The translations under genes and the position numbers were made by a program. A DNA stretch of 64,000 bases from Elusimicrobiota bacterium (GTDB lineage: Bacteria > Elusimicrobiota > Elusimicrobia > UBA1565 > UBA9628): contig DMMY01000004.1 of assembly GCA_003452935.1 (NCBI GenBank), forward strand, positions 124,001 through 188,000. The letters run 5' to 3'. The notes beneath the pieces are model-generated. The model was given only the letters and a program-made list of their open reading frames with translations, did no database searches and was not told where the DNA came from. Below, piece after piece: positions 41,223 to 50,597 of the stretch (position 1 is the first letter of the stretch; each line of letters starts with the position of its first letter).

Positions 41223-44200
41223 CTAGACTTCCTTTCCGGGTTGGATGGGGGACTCCACCACCTCGAACAAGTGCACCCCGCCGGCGTCGAGTTCAACATA
41301 AAGCCCTTTCTCCACGAGTTCCTTTCCGGAACGCGCGTAGGTCACGGGCCGCCCATTGACATCCTTGTTGACGAAATCTCGCAACAGATAAGTCTTGTCG
41401 ACCTGCGGGACGAAGGCGCCGACAGCCGCCAACGCGGCTTTGAATCGAAACAGGGCTCCGGCGCGTCCGGTCGCAAAATTTGCCGCGGCTAGGAGCGTCT
41501 TGCGCGAGGCGGCAGATCCAGCGCTCACGCTATAGGCAACCACCGGAGAGCCGGGACTCGCGTCCAGCACCTCCATGGTTCCCCGAGAGAATAAGTCTCG
41601 ATACTCGAAGGATTTCAAGGACAATATATCCATGAATTCCCGAAGTTCCGGAGCGGGGATGTCCGGATTCATATCCTGGCCGGCCGCGACAATGCCGGGC
41701 CTTAGCAGAAGGGTCAGGAGGGCCGCAGCCTTGAAGAACCGGCCGTACTTCCGCGCGGCATCCCAGCCGACCAGGGCAAGGGACTGGACGGCCGAGGCCC
41801 CGCCATGCTGCCAAGATCGATAAGCGCAATCCTTCAAGGCTTCCCGAATGCGGCCGGGGTCGCCGCTGACCAAGGATTCTTGAAGCCAACTTCCGTCCTC
41901 GGCTCGACCCTGACCGTTGATCGTGTAAACCGCCGACTGTCGCACGAAATCCACCCCGAGTTCAGAGGCCTTCGGCGCGATTTTATCGCGACCGCGGCCC
42001 ATCCACTCCACGCCCACTCTCAAGCCCATCGCATGGACTCTGCGCACAAAATCCTTGAGTCCCTCCTCATAGCCCGGCTCGCGGCCGAGCCTAAGCAAAA
42101 ACGTGTCCGCGCGCGTCGCTTTCCGGATGCGCAGGATCTCCCTTTCGCCGAGGGAATCGAGGAAACCCTTCGTCATACTGGCCGGAACGTCAATGGCATG
42201 TATGCCCGCGACCCTGAACCAGTTGGAGGCGTCGGCCGCCCGGAGCTCGGTCTGATACTCTTTGACCGCCGCGATCAGACGCTTGTCCAGGCGCCGGCTC
42301 TTCTGAGCCGGCCTCGCTCGGGAGCGCCTGATGCTCTCGATATCCCGACGCAAGGGCTTGGTCCAATCGAACCCGGAAAGAAGGCTGTCTAGGTAATTGA
42401 AGTAATCCTCGATTTGGCTCATATCCAGACCGTTATCCCCCTCGCCCTGGATCTCGAGTTTGCTGTAAAGGAAGCCTTCCAAGCCCGCGGCCCGGGCACG
42501 GGAAACTTCACCCGATGTCTTGCGGAAAGCAAAAGGCTGCATAGAACCGGCTGCCGGGCTTACGCCCGCGCCCAGGACCGCCCGGAGCTCCCTGACCCGC
42601 TCCACCCCGTCGCCCGACACCGCGTTGGCCCGGACGGAACTCGCCCCCACCACGCGCCGGGTCAGTTCCGCCGCGGCCGCGATCACCTCCGGTCTGGCGA
42701 CGATCGGCGTACCCACGGCCTCGGCCGCGCTGAACACCGCTTTCTGCGCGGCCTCTCCCATGGTCTCGGGCGGCAAGGACCGCAAATATCGCGTCTGCGC
42801 CGCGCCGCGCAAAGCCGGGGCTTCGCGCGCGATGACTCCGGCGTCGAGCAGTCTCGTTTCCAGAAGCTCTCGGGCCCTATCCGGGTGATCAAACACGCCG
42901 GCGCCCGCCTGCGCGGCCCGCGCGCCGGGCAGGCTGCTCAAGGTGCTCTTGACCAGGTCGACGAGATAAAAGAAATACCCGCTCGGCAGGACCGAATTTT
43001 TAGCGGCCAGAGCTTCCGCCATGCGCCGAGCCAAGGCCGAAATATTTCGCGCCGTGCGCTCCGCGGCCGGGCCGGTCCCGATCTCGACGTAAGGAGCCTG
43101 CCCCGCTGCTCCATCCTTCTCGACGCCATCCTCTCCCAAAATAGCGCGGGCAGCGGCGGCTGCCGCGTCGCTCAACAAAGGCAAGGCCGCGCCAAAATCA
43201 TCGACCAAATCCGTCCAGGAGACAACCGGATCGGAATCCGAGCCCCGGCCGGAATATGCCTCCAGGCCGGAGGTACGGCCCGCCGCGGCCACCACCACGG
43301 CCAGACCGCCCTTGGCCAGAGCGGAAACCGAATCCTCCCCGGGACCCTCGTTTCCGGCCGGCAAGATGACGCCAATATCCCTCAGGATGAGCCGATTGAT
43401 GAGGCGCGATAGGGGCGAGTGGGGCTCGCCCTGGCTGCCCAGGCTCACCGCGATCACCGCCGGCTTCTTGAGCGGATCATTGACCCGGGCGCTGATCGCC
43501 TCCAGGACGGCCATGACGCGCGCCTCGGACGCCGCATGATCCGCGGTGACGCGCACCAGGGAGATATCCGCCTGCGGCGGGATCTCCGGATAATCGCCGG
43601 AAAGGTCTAGGGTCAATCCCTCCCACGACGCGTCGCCGGAACGCCGCGACAGAGCGTATTGCGGCAGGGACAAACGCACCCCGTAGCCTTGATTTTTCAG
43701 TTCCAGGCTCAAGGCGAAGAACTTGTGGCTCGGCACGCTCAACCAGAGCGAACGCGAGGCCGGCATGGCTGCCTTGAGCTCGGCCCCATGCTTGGAAATG
43801 GTCTCGGCCCGCAGCCCGGCCTCAGATAGGGCGGCAGCCGCATCCCCGTGGAAGTCCCGGTAGGCGGAAAGCTCCCGCCCCCGAGGCAAGGTCACGATCA
43901 CGTCCAAAGGCCCCAAGACGGGATCCACGCCGGCTATGCCCGCGCCCGCCGGGTCCAGGAACGGAGTCGGCAGGTCCAAAGGCACGTTGATCGTGCGCGC
44001 CAGCAGACTGACCAAATCCCCCAGAGCGCCGGGCATGCTCACCGCGGCGCGATTCCTCAGCACGAAATCCGTCACCACGGACTTCAACGGCTCCGAGCGC
44101 ACCTGGGCCAGGATATCCTTGTGACTCAAAGCGGATGGGAAAATCTTGGCCACGGTGCGCGTCAAGGCCAGATTCTGCGGGCCGGAAGCCTCGAGAAGGT

Positions 44201-47200
44201 CCTGGATCACGTCGCCGCTGATCGCTCCGGGGTTGACCCCGACGAAATTAAAGAGCGCCGCCGCGGCCAAGTGCCGGATATTGCCGCGTTCCTGGAGATT
44301 CTTGACCAGATAGGAAAGAGCCTCGGCCTCGATCTGCGTGGCCTTGTCGCCGAGCTGGCCCAGAAGCCAAGTCGCCGTGAACCTGACCCATTTGTCTTTA
44401 TGAGAAAGCTCCGAAAGGATGCGGCCCACCCCGGAACGGTCGCCATGTCGCGCCAAGGCGTAGGCCGAGTAAAGCGCCACGTCCCATTGCGCATCGGCCG
44501 AGGCTTTCTGAAGCAATGCGTCGACCGCATGCGAGGGGTTCTCGGCCAAGGCCAGAAAAGCCATTTGCCTGACCCGGCCGTCGGAATCCTTTAAAGCGGC
44601 CTCGGCCAAGGGCATGGCGGAGTCCGGCGCCTTAAGATTGCGAAGAACCAGCGCGGCTTGGCGGCGCACCAGCCAGACCGGATCCTGCAAGGCCTTGAGC
44701 AAGTCAGGCAAGGCTTGGTCTCGCGCGGCGTTGAATTGCGCCTGCATGTCGGCCCGGACCGTCTCGTCGGCCGCTTGGCGCTCCTCCGTCGGCGCCTCTT
44801 CCTCGCCGTCAGGATCGGTCTCGAAGCGCGCTTGGGCCTCGTTCTTGACGACCTCAGCCGCCTTGTAAACCCGATCCTCCAAGTCCATGACCGCTTCGTA
44901 GCGCGCTACCCAATCCCAGGCATTAGGATCGTCGGAGGCCGGGGCGATCCGGCCGAACCAGCGCCGAACCAGGTTGGAGGCTCTATCGGAGATGACATAC
45001 CCGACTAATTCAGCCACCAGCTTGACCGCGGCCCAGGCATTAGCCAGACCCGCTCCTTGAAACCAAACCGGCAACCGCATATCGTCCGCGGTGCGCATGA
45101 CGACGGCCTTGAGAACCAGAGGCAGGTGCTCCTTGACATAGGGAGTCTCCGCTCCCATCAGCCTGATGGCCAGCTTTATCAGGAGCAAAATGCCCGCCAC
45201 GATAGGAGCGGCCATGGAGGTTCCGGACATGCCCATATGCTTGCCGTCCGGCAAGTCCGAAGGGCTCTTGGGCATGTCCTTGGACTTGGCCGAATACACG
45301 CCGAAAGGATAGACGTTGGCCGAACCTTCCGCGGTGGTGACGTCCCCGCCCTTGCCAGTCACGTCCGGTTTGATGCGGACCCTCTCGACGGAGTAACGCC
45401 TGTCGAGGTCCGGTCCGGCGCCGCTAAAGAAGACGATCTCCAGCACACCGTCATTCCATCGAGTGGGCCACGTGATCCCGGACGGAGCATTGCCGGTGCC
45501 GGCGGCGGCCACGGCGACAACGTCATCGCCGACCGCGGGCTGGCTCATGGTCCGGTCAAAAGGCCCGGAATTGCCGCCGCTGGCCGCCACGAAGACATAT
45601 TCGCCATTGGCGTTCTTATGGTGCGTCAATTCCGAGAAAAACATCGCCAAATCGTCTCCCGAAGACCCCTTGCTGCCAAAACTAAGATTGAATCCGTCTC
45701 CGCCTTTCTGCATGCCGGCGGCCGCGCTGCCCTTGATCGTGCCGTCAGCCGCTCCCGGCGTCAGGCTGGAGAACACTTTATACATGATGGCGCGCCCCGC
45801 TTTGACCATGCCGGTGAAAATCGGATTATTGGAAATGAGGGCGCCGAGCACGTGCGTGCCGTGCCCCATCCGGTCCTCCGGCCCCTCATTGACCGCATCC
45901 ACCACCTCCGCGCGGCCGGAAAAGTCATCATGAGTATTATCCGCGCTGGTGTCGAGCACGATCATGGTGCCGCCCACGCCCGTGATGCCCATCCGCCAGA
46001 CTGGCCGGACCTGATGCAGGTCCGCGGCTTCAAAAAGTTGCGGCTCGAAATTCGTTTGCGACGATTCCACATTCATGGCTAGCCCGGAAATGAAACGACG
46101 CATGGCCCCGGCATTGCGCCGCGGCACGGTCACGTAGATCTCCTGGCTGCCCACGTCCGCGCCCAAGACCTGCTGGATTTCGACTCCCAACTCGTCGAAT
46201 TTCTCCAATTGGTCGGAAAAACCCGCGGCGGCAAGGGCGGTGCGCGCGGCCTCGCGCGACTCCTCATCCTTGTCAGCCTGAGGCACGGAAACCGCGATAA
46301 AACCCTTCAAGGACCGCAGCCACAGGCCCACGCGCGCCTCGACCTTGCGCAAGACCAGGATATGGCCGCCATTCTCCAGGTCCACGCGCAGCATCCGGAA
46401 CTGTCCGCCGTCCGGCGCCTCCCAAAAACGAAGAAACCTTTCCCAAACCAGCAGGCTGTCGTCATCCAGGCTAAAAGGAAGGAACGCCACCCCTTTATTG
46501 GCCATGGCCTTATAAAGGGATTCCGCGACTCCGCTGAACTTCATGCCCTTGAGTCGCGCGCCGGTGATGTCCTGCCAGAATTCGCGCACCAGTTTCTCGA
46601 ACCGTATTTGAGCTTTGGCGCCCCGTTGATCGATCCGCTGGGCCATGGCCACGAGATTCTCATAACGCTGGGCATTGTCCGACCCTTCCAGGAAGGCTCC
46701 TCGTTGCGCCATCCGCCGCGTGGCCAGGACGAAAAGGCTGTCGAGCTGCCGGAGGGCCTGTTCCAACTGCTCCGCTTCCGTTGATTTTTCCTCCGGCACG
46801 ATCTCGAATGACTTGCCCAGGACCACCACCTCGAACCGGCGCAGATTCCTGGAGTCATCAAGAACCTGCCGGGGGTCGCTGCTATCGACCACCTCCACCC
46901 GGGCTTTATCATTGGAGAGGGCCTGATAGACGCCGGGATTCTTAAGCTCGGCGGAATCGGCGTTCACGACGAGGACATCGTAGGGGCGGGCCAGAGCCAA
47001 GGATATCCCGGCCAAACGCAGGATGCGCTCCAGAACCGGGATTTTAGCCTGGCGCACGGTCCCGGCGGACTTGAGCTCGGCCGCGCGGGCCATAAATTCC
47101 TGGGCCATGCGCCGCCCCAGGCCTTGAGCGCGGCCGGCGGGCGGTGCCCGGGCGTCACGGGCACGCAAGTGCTCAAGCTCATGACTCAAAACCACGCGAA

Positions 47201-48323
47201 AGAGCCAAGGCGTGGCCGCAAGCTCCGGCCTCAGATATATGGCGCCGCCCGCGACAAAGCCGAATTCCGGCCGCAAGGACTTCTTCGCGGGCCTATGGAT
47301 GCGCAGCAACTCCGCCTTGCCCGCGTCGAAGCCTTCGTTCATCACGAGATCGCGCACGTAGTTCCAGAAATCAGTGTCCGTCACGGAACGGCCGCGCCAC
47401 ATGCCGTAAGCATAAGCGCCCATTTCAAAAACGGCTAAAGCGGCAAAAACCGAGCCAACGGCCATGGCTGTCATGGCCGCGCCGCCAGCCGCGGCTTGCA
47501 GGACGGCATGCACCAAGCTCGGGACCGCGGTCTGGGACGCGAACCCGCCGAGCAGGACTTTGGCTCCGCCCCACAGCGCGGTCGCGCCAGCCGCGATGGC
47601 GACCGGGAACACCGGAGACTTGGCCTGTTTGCCGGCTTGGGCTTTCACGCCGCCGGCAACTCCGGGAGGGAAAAAAGCTTGCGGCGAAGAAGCCCGGCTT
47701 GAAGCCAGCGACGACCTCTCGAAAACCGGCGTCCCGTCAGCCGCCACCGCGCCTGCCGGCTCAAGGCTCTCTCCCACGCGCCGAGAGAAGTCCTGGCCGG
47801 CCGCGCCCTGTATAGCCTCCGCCCCCCCCTTGGCAAGGGGCGCTATAAGGGAAGGCGCCTGAAGGCGCTCCATGGTTTTGGCAAAGGGAGTCCGGTCCTG
47901 CTGCGCCGGATCCGCCGGCTCGGCGCTTCTGCGCCCCGGCATTTCTTGACCCGCGGCAACGGCCAGCCGCGGGATATCGCCTTTACCGACGCCCAGCCCC
48001 GGCGCCGCGAAAGCCGCAACGGACGCCGCCGGCCTGCTGACGCCGGCGTCGCGCGCAGCGGCGAATCCGGGATGGTCCGAAATCTCCGGTCTATTGATCG
48101 CGGGCAGCAGGCCCTTTTGCGGCCCGGACAGAATCCGCGCTGCCCCGCCCATGCGCCGCAAGGGCACGCCTGGAGGAACAATCGCAACGGCTCCAACTTT
48201 CGCGGCGCCGGCATGGACCCGAACCTGGGCGATTTGAGCCGCGGCCGCTTGCCACGGCTCCAATCCAGCGCACAACCCTATTAAGGACACGCAAAGCGCG
48301 ACGGAGACGATCTTTCTCACCAT
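41223..48323 (-). CDS. Giant secreted subtilase with peptidase, HEAT and GH13-like domains
   Basis: 2366 residues. A signal peptide (VRKIVSVALCVSLIGLCAGL) and long Ala/Pro leader precede a membrane-flanked M48/M56-like segment with SHELEHLRARD (about residue 379). An active-looking S8 domain follows: Asp in MIVLDTSADNTHDD (about 789), His in MGHGTHVLGA (about 820), Asn in AASGGNSGP and Ser in GTSMAAPIVAG (about 1034). Then come HEAT-like repeats (about 1200-1365), a second subtilase-like domain with AVIAVSLGSQGEP and VILPAGNEGPGED but no catalytic His or Ser (about 1575-1720), and a degenerate GH13-like end (LKDFVRRVHAMGLRVGVEW; KGLYVELDAGGVHLFEV). The start at 48323 follows the upstream stop by one base; the frame is open to 48497 but only this Met opens the signal peptide. 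Confidence 0.8.
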   Translation of the reverse strand: MVRKIVSVALCVSLIGLCAGLEPWQAAAAQIAQVRVHAGAAKVGAVAIVPPGVPLRRMGGAARILSGPQKGLLPAINRPEISDHPGFAAARDAGVSRPAASVAAFAAPGLGVGKGDIPRLAVAAGQEMPGRRSAEPADPAQQDRTPFAKTMERLQAPSLIAPLAKGGAEAIQGAAGQDFSRRVGESLEPAGAVAADGTPVFERSSLASSRASSPQAFFPPGVAGGVKAQAGKQAKSPVFPVAIAAGATALWGGAKVLLGGFASQTAVPSLVHAVLQAAAGGAAMTAMAVGSVFAALAVFEMGAYAYGMWRGRSVTDTDFWNYVRDLVMNEGFDAGKAELLRIHRPAKKSLRPEFGFVAGGAIYLRPELAATPWLFRVVLSHELEHLRARDARAPPAGRAQGLGRRMAQEFMARAAELKSAGTVRQAKIPVLERILRLAGISLALARPYDVLVVNADSAELKNPGVYQALSNDKARVEVVDSSDPRQVLDDSRNLRRFEVVVLGKSFEIVPEEKSTEAEQLEQALRQLDSLFVLATRRMAQRGAFLEGSDNAQRYENLVAMAQRIDQRGAKAQIRFEKLVREFWQDITGARLKGMKFSGVAESLYKAMANKGVAFLPFSLDDDSLLVWERFLRFWEAPDGGQFRMLRVDLENGGHILVLRKVEARVGLWLRSLKGFIAVSVPQADKDEESREAARTALAAAGFSDQLEKFDELGVEIQQVLGADVGSQEIYVTVPRRNAGAMRRFISGLAMNVESSQTNFEPQLFEAADLHQVRPVWRMGITGVGGTMIVLDTSADNTHDDFSGRAEVVDAVNEGPEDRMGHGTHVLGALISNNPIFTGMVKAGRAIMYKVFSSLTPGAADGTIKGSAAAGMQKGGDGFNLSFGSKGSSGDDLAMFFSELTHHKNANGEYVFVAASGGNSGPFDRTMSQPAVGDDVVAVAAAGTGNAPSGITWPTRWNDGVLEIVFFSGAGPDLDRRYSVERVRIKPDVTGKGGDVTTAEGSANVYPFGVYSAKSKDMPKSPSDLPDGKHMGMSGTSMAAPIVAGILLLIKLAIRLMGAETPYVKEHLPLVLKAVVMRTADDMRLPVWFQGAGLANAWAAVKLVAELVGYVISDRASNLVRRWFGRIAPASDDPNAWDWVARYEAVMDLEDRVYKAAEVVKNEAQARFETDPDGEEEAPTEERQAADETVRADMQAQFNAARDQALPDLLKALQDPVWLVRRQAALVLRNLKAPDSAMPLAEAALKDSDGRVRQMAFLALAENPSHAVDALLQKASADAQWDVALYSAYALARHGDRSGVGRILSELSHKDKWVRFTATWLLGQLGDKATQIEAEALSYLVKNLQERGNIRHLAAAALFNFVGVNPGAISGDVIQDLLEASGPQNLALTRTVAKIFPSALSHKDILAQVRSEPLKSVVTDFVLRNRAAVSMPGALGDLVSLLARTINVPLDLPTPFLDPAGAGIAGVDPVLGPLDVIVTLPRGRELSAYRDFHGDAAAALSEAGLRAETISKHGAELKAAMPASRSLWLSVPSHKFFALSLELKNQGYGVRLSLPQYALSRRSGDASWEGLTLDLSGDYPEIPPQADISLVRVTADHAASEARVMAVLEAISARVNDPLKKPAVIAVSLGSQGEPHSPLSRLINRLILRDIGVILPAGNEGPGEDSVSALAKGGLAVVVAAAGRTSGLEAYSGRGSDSDPVVSWTDLVDDFGAALPLLSDAAAAAARAILGEDGVEKDGAAGQAPYVEIGTGPAAERTARNISALARRMAEALAAKNSVLPSGYFFYLVDLVKSTLSSLPGARAAQAGAGVFDHPDRARELLETRLLDAGVIAREAPALRGAAQTRYLRSLPPETMGEAAQKAVFSAAEAVGTPIVARPEVIAAAAELTRRVVGASSVRANAVSGDGVERVRELRAVLGAGVSPAAGSMQPFAFRKTSGEVSRARAAGLEGFLYSKLEIQGEGDNGLDMSQIEDYFNYLDSLLSGFDWTKPLRRDIESIRRSRARPAQKSRRLDKRLIAAVKEYQTELRAADASNWFRVAGIHAIDVPASMTKGFLDSLGEREILRIRKATRADTFLLRLGREPGYEEGLKDFVRRVHAMGLRVGVEWMGRGRDKIAPKASELGVDFVRQSAVYTINGQGRAEDGSWLQESLVSGDPGRIREALKDCAYRSWQHGGASAVQSLALVGWDAARKYGRFFKAAALLTLLLRPGIVAAGQDMNPDIPAPELREFMDILSLKSFEYRDLFSRGTMEVLDASPGSPVVAYSVSAGSAASRKTLLAAANFATGRAGALFRFKAALAAVGAFVPQVDKTYLLRDFVNKDVNGRPVTYARSGKELVEKGLYVELDAGGVHLFEVVESPIQPGKEV

Positions 48324-48324
48324 G

Positions 48325-49464
48325 TCACTGAATGAAGAGCAGCTCCTGCTGACCCTCGAAAGACGCCGCAGCCGGCAAATACGGCCGCACCGGCGCGGCC
48401 TTCCTCTTTCCGGAATCCGCCTCCCGCCGCGGAAGGCCGTAGTCGCCGTACTCTTGAGCCGAAGCCACCCGGTCTTGCTGCGAGTCTCTCTTGGCAAAGC
48501 CGCGGAAGCCTATCTCAAACGGCAAGGCCGCCCCCAGGTGCACGATCCAAGACTCCATGGCATGGGTGCCCATGGCCTTGACCTCGCCGTTGGCGAAAAA
48601 ATGCATCCACGGCCGGTCCATCTCCAGCCCCACGATCAATCGGCCTTGGTTCTGCTCGGGATGCTCGCTCGACTCGCCCGCAATCCGCGCGATCAGCGGC
48701 GTGTTAGGCCGGGCCTCAAGGCGCGCCCGCACCGAGCCCGTGGCGTAGTTGTAGCCATAACCAAAAAACGGGGTCCAGCCGCGGTACCCATGGCTCAGCA
48801 CGGCGCTCAGGCCGAAACTGGACACGTTCCAGGCCAGTTCGCCGTTGACATCGCTATCCGTGGAAAAGCCTTGGATATTGTCCACGTTAAATTTGCTGTG
48901 CATAAAGAACTTGCCGTAGACGTGGTTGAAGTTGGCTCCCAAGCCCAGCATCGGCCGGTCCGGGCCCCCGAAAAAATGCCTGCGCAAGCCGACGCCTATC
49001 GAATTGCTCTGTCCCTGCCCCGTGGCCGTCGGCGAAATATGATAGCCGGACGGCGTGGTCATGTTGGCGATGCGGATGGAGAAGTCCATGCGGCCGGGCA
49101 GTCCGGCGCGAAGATGCATGGCGAGGTTGGGGAAGAGGACGGCCGAGGGGAACATGGCGGAGGCGTCCATATCTCTGAGCGCCGGCGTCTCGGGCTCTGG
49201 AAATTTCTTCTTATTCAAAGGCATCTTGCCGACGCCAGCGCTGATATCCGGCTGAAGACGCCGGCTGACAACCTCATGGGGGGGATCGAAAGTCGAGCCC
49301 GCGTTGAAGGCCAGGCCTTGGGCCAACTCATGGCTCAACCAACCCGTCATCCGGCCGAAATCCGACGACATGCTCGGGTTGGCGGCAGCGGTCGTCGCCC
49401 AAAAGCAGAGACCCGCCGCGCAGGCGGACCTCAACAGGACGACGGACCGAGGCGTCAGGCTCAT
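48325..49464 (-). CDS. Predicted outer-membrane beta-barrel protein
   Basis: 379 residues. A signal peptide (SACAAGLCFWATTAAANP) is followed by alternating amphipathic strands rich in Gly, Asn, Phe and Tyr (GLGANFNHVYGKFFMHSKFN, WTPFFGYGYNYATGSVRARL), typical of outer-membrane barrels. No named family recognised. The protein ends EGQQELLFIQ without the usual terminal aromatic barrel signature, so secretion without a barrel cannot be excluded. The ATG overlaps the stop of the 52-codon gene upstream (ATGA), and the stop is one base from the giant subtilase start. It may be the surface partner of these enzymes. Confidence 0.65.
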   Translation of the reverse strand: MSLTPRSVVLLRSACAAGLCFWATTAAANPSMSSDFGRMTGWLSHELAQGLAFNAGSTFDPPHEVVSRRLQPDISAGVGKMPLNKKKFPEPETPALRDMDASAMFPSAVLFPNLAMHLRAGLPGRMDFSIRIANMTTPSGYHISPTATGQGQSNSIGVGLRRHFFGGPDRPMLGLGANFNHVYGKFFMHSKFNVDNIQGFSTDSDVNGELAWNVSSFGLSAVLSHGYRGWTPFFGYGYNYATGSVRARLEARPNTPLIARIAGESSEHPEQNQGRLIVGLEMDRPWMHFFANGEVKAMGTHAMESWIVHLGAALPFEIGFRGFAKRDSQQDRVASAQEYGDYGLPRREADSGKRKAAPVRPYLPAAASFEGQQELLFIQ

Positions 49465-49619
49465 TTACGGACGACGCGGCAACAGCCGCGTTCCGTGGTC
49501 CAAAGGTACGACTGGCTGCCCGCCTCGAACGTAAGGCTGATTCTCGCGCGCGGCGACTTCAAGACGGCCTGGGCTCGCGATCCATGTTTGCGCCGGCCCT
49601 GCATGGCGATGCGTTCCAT
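49461..49619 (-). CDS. Small 52-residue basic protein, head of the subtilase/glucanase operon
   Basis: A short gene beginning MERIAMQGRRKHGSRAQAVL and ending TTERGCCRVVRK. It is supported by a very strong Shine-Dalgarno (GGAAGGAGGATAAAG) a suitable distance before the ATG at 49619, and by a four-base overlap of its stop with the next start (AAATGA). It is Arg/Lys-rich with a CC pair near the end and no signal peptide or membrane segment. ISLTFEAGSQSYLWTTERGC looks like two beta strands. It resembles no family I know. It might be a regulator, or a leader whose translation feeds ribosomes to the long downstream genes. The 135-base gap upstream (49620-49754) contains several AGGCC repeats but no clear promoter. 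Confidence 0.6.
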   Translation of the reverse strand: MERIAMQGRRKHGSRAQAVLKSPRARISLTFEAGSQSYLWTTERGCCRVVRK

Positions 49620-49754
49620 ATAGCTTTATCCTCCTTCCATCTATGCAAATGGTAACAGAGGCGCATGCAAACGACATAGGCCGTGGGTCCCATGGAGCAA
49701 GCGTAAAATGGCCTATTCTTATTAGGCTTTATGGCCTAGTAGCCAGGCCTCAAG

Positions 49755-50504
49755 TTATTGCCCGTATGCAAGGCGCAAGGCTAGATATTCGGGCAAGCCA
49801 TGACTGCGGATCTTGGCCTGGGTGACGGCCACGTCATAGGCCAGCCGAAAAACCCGGAAGGATCTCGCCTCCGAATCCCAAAGGGCGCAGGACGCGCGCT
49901 TGTCATGATCCCGCGGCTGGCCTACGGCGCCGGGGTTGAAGGCCACGGGCACGGTGCCGAATGCCGCGACCTCGCCGGTCACGCACTGGCGGTCATCGAT
50001 GAAGATCGGCTCGATGCGCCCTTCCGCGGAACAATGGAAGCACAAAGGCATATGGCTATGTCCCATGAAAAGCGGCCAGACGCTCACTTTCGACATATTG
50101 ACCTTGAACTGGGCGACGCTGAGAAGATACTCGTCGGCGGGCCGGCGCGGCGTGCCGTGCACGACGGTGAACTCCCGGGTTTCAAGCCGCGCGGTCAGGC
50201 CTTCCAGGAACCTCCGCGACTCTCCGCCCAGAGCGGCGCGCGTCCAGAGCGTGGCGGCCCGGGCATAGGGATTGAACCACTCCACATCCAAGCGTCCGAC
50301 GGCGGCCAAGTCATGATTCCCGCACACGATGGAAATATTCTTGAGCCTCCGGACTTTCGCCAGGCACTCTTCCGGGTCGGGACCGTAGCCCACGACATCG
50401 CCGCAGCAGATATGGCCTTCCGTACGGGAAGCCCGGAAGAAATCAAGCACGACCTCCAGAGCCTCGAGGTTGGCGTGCACATCGGAGAATACCCCGTAGA
50501 GCAT
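49755..50504 (-). CDS. Calcineurin-like metallophosphoesterase
   Basis: 249 residues with the full set of binuclear metal motifs: D-x-H in FSDVHANLEAL, GD in CCGDVVGYGPDP, GNHD in IVCGNHDLAA, His in VVHGTPR and GHSH in LFMGHSHMP. It belongs to the small MJ0936/YfcE-like phosphodiesterases; the physiological substrate cannot be predicted. A TATGAT box sits 10 bases before the ATG and there is no Shine-Dalgarno, suggesting an almost leaderless message. It lies downstream of smc on the same strand, separated by 93 bases. Confidence 0.88.
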   Translation of the reverse strand: MLYGVFSDVHANLEALEVVLDFFRASRTEGHICCGDVVGYGPDPEECLAKVRRLKNISIVCGNHDLAAVGRLDVEWFNPYARAATLWTRAALGGESRRFLEGLTARLETREFTVVHGTPRRPADEYLLSVAQFKVNMSKVSVWPLFMGHSHMPLCFHCSAEGRIEPIFIDDRQCVTGEVAAFGTVPVAFNPGAVGQPRDHDKRASCALWDSEARSFRVFRLAYDVAVTQAKIRSHGLPEYLALRLAYGQ

Positions 50505-50514
50505 TTAAGGACCA

Positions 50515-50520
50515 ATCATA
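50515..50520 (-). promoter_or_regulatory. -10 box for the phosphoesterase gene
   Basis: TATGAT preceded by TGG (extended -10 form TGGTATGAT) on the minus strand, with TTGGCC about 18 bases further upstream as a partial -35. Only 10 bases separate it from the ATG at 50504. Confidence 0.5.
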
Positions 50521-50597
50521 CCAGACCTAGGGTCGTAGGGCCAAGTCCAGCGCGTCAATATGCCTATGGAATCCCAGGGTTAGAGGATATAGGCGGC

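Noticed and set aside
44000..45000. CRISPR-like or tandem DNA array in the giant gene
   Set aside because: The repeat is at the protein level only (HEAT helices); no regular DNA repeat with spacers was seen here or elsewhere in the window.
49465..49677. Alternative 70-codon minus-strand frame over the 52-codon gene
   Set aside because: No ribosome binding site and no coupling; the 52-codon frame has both.
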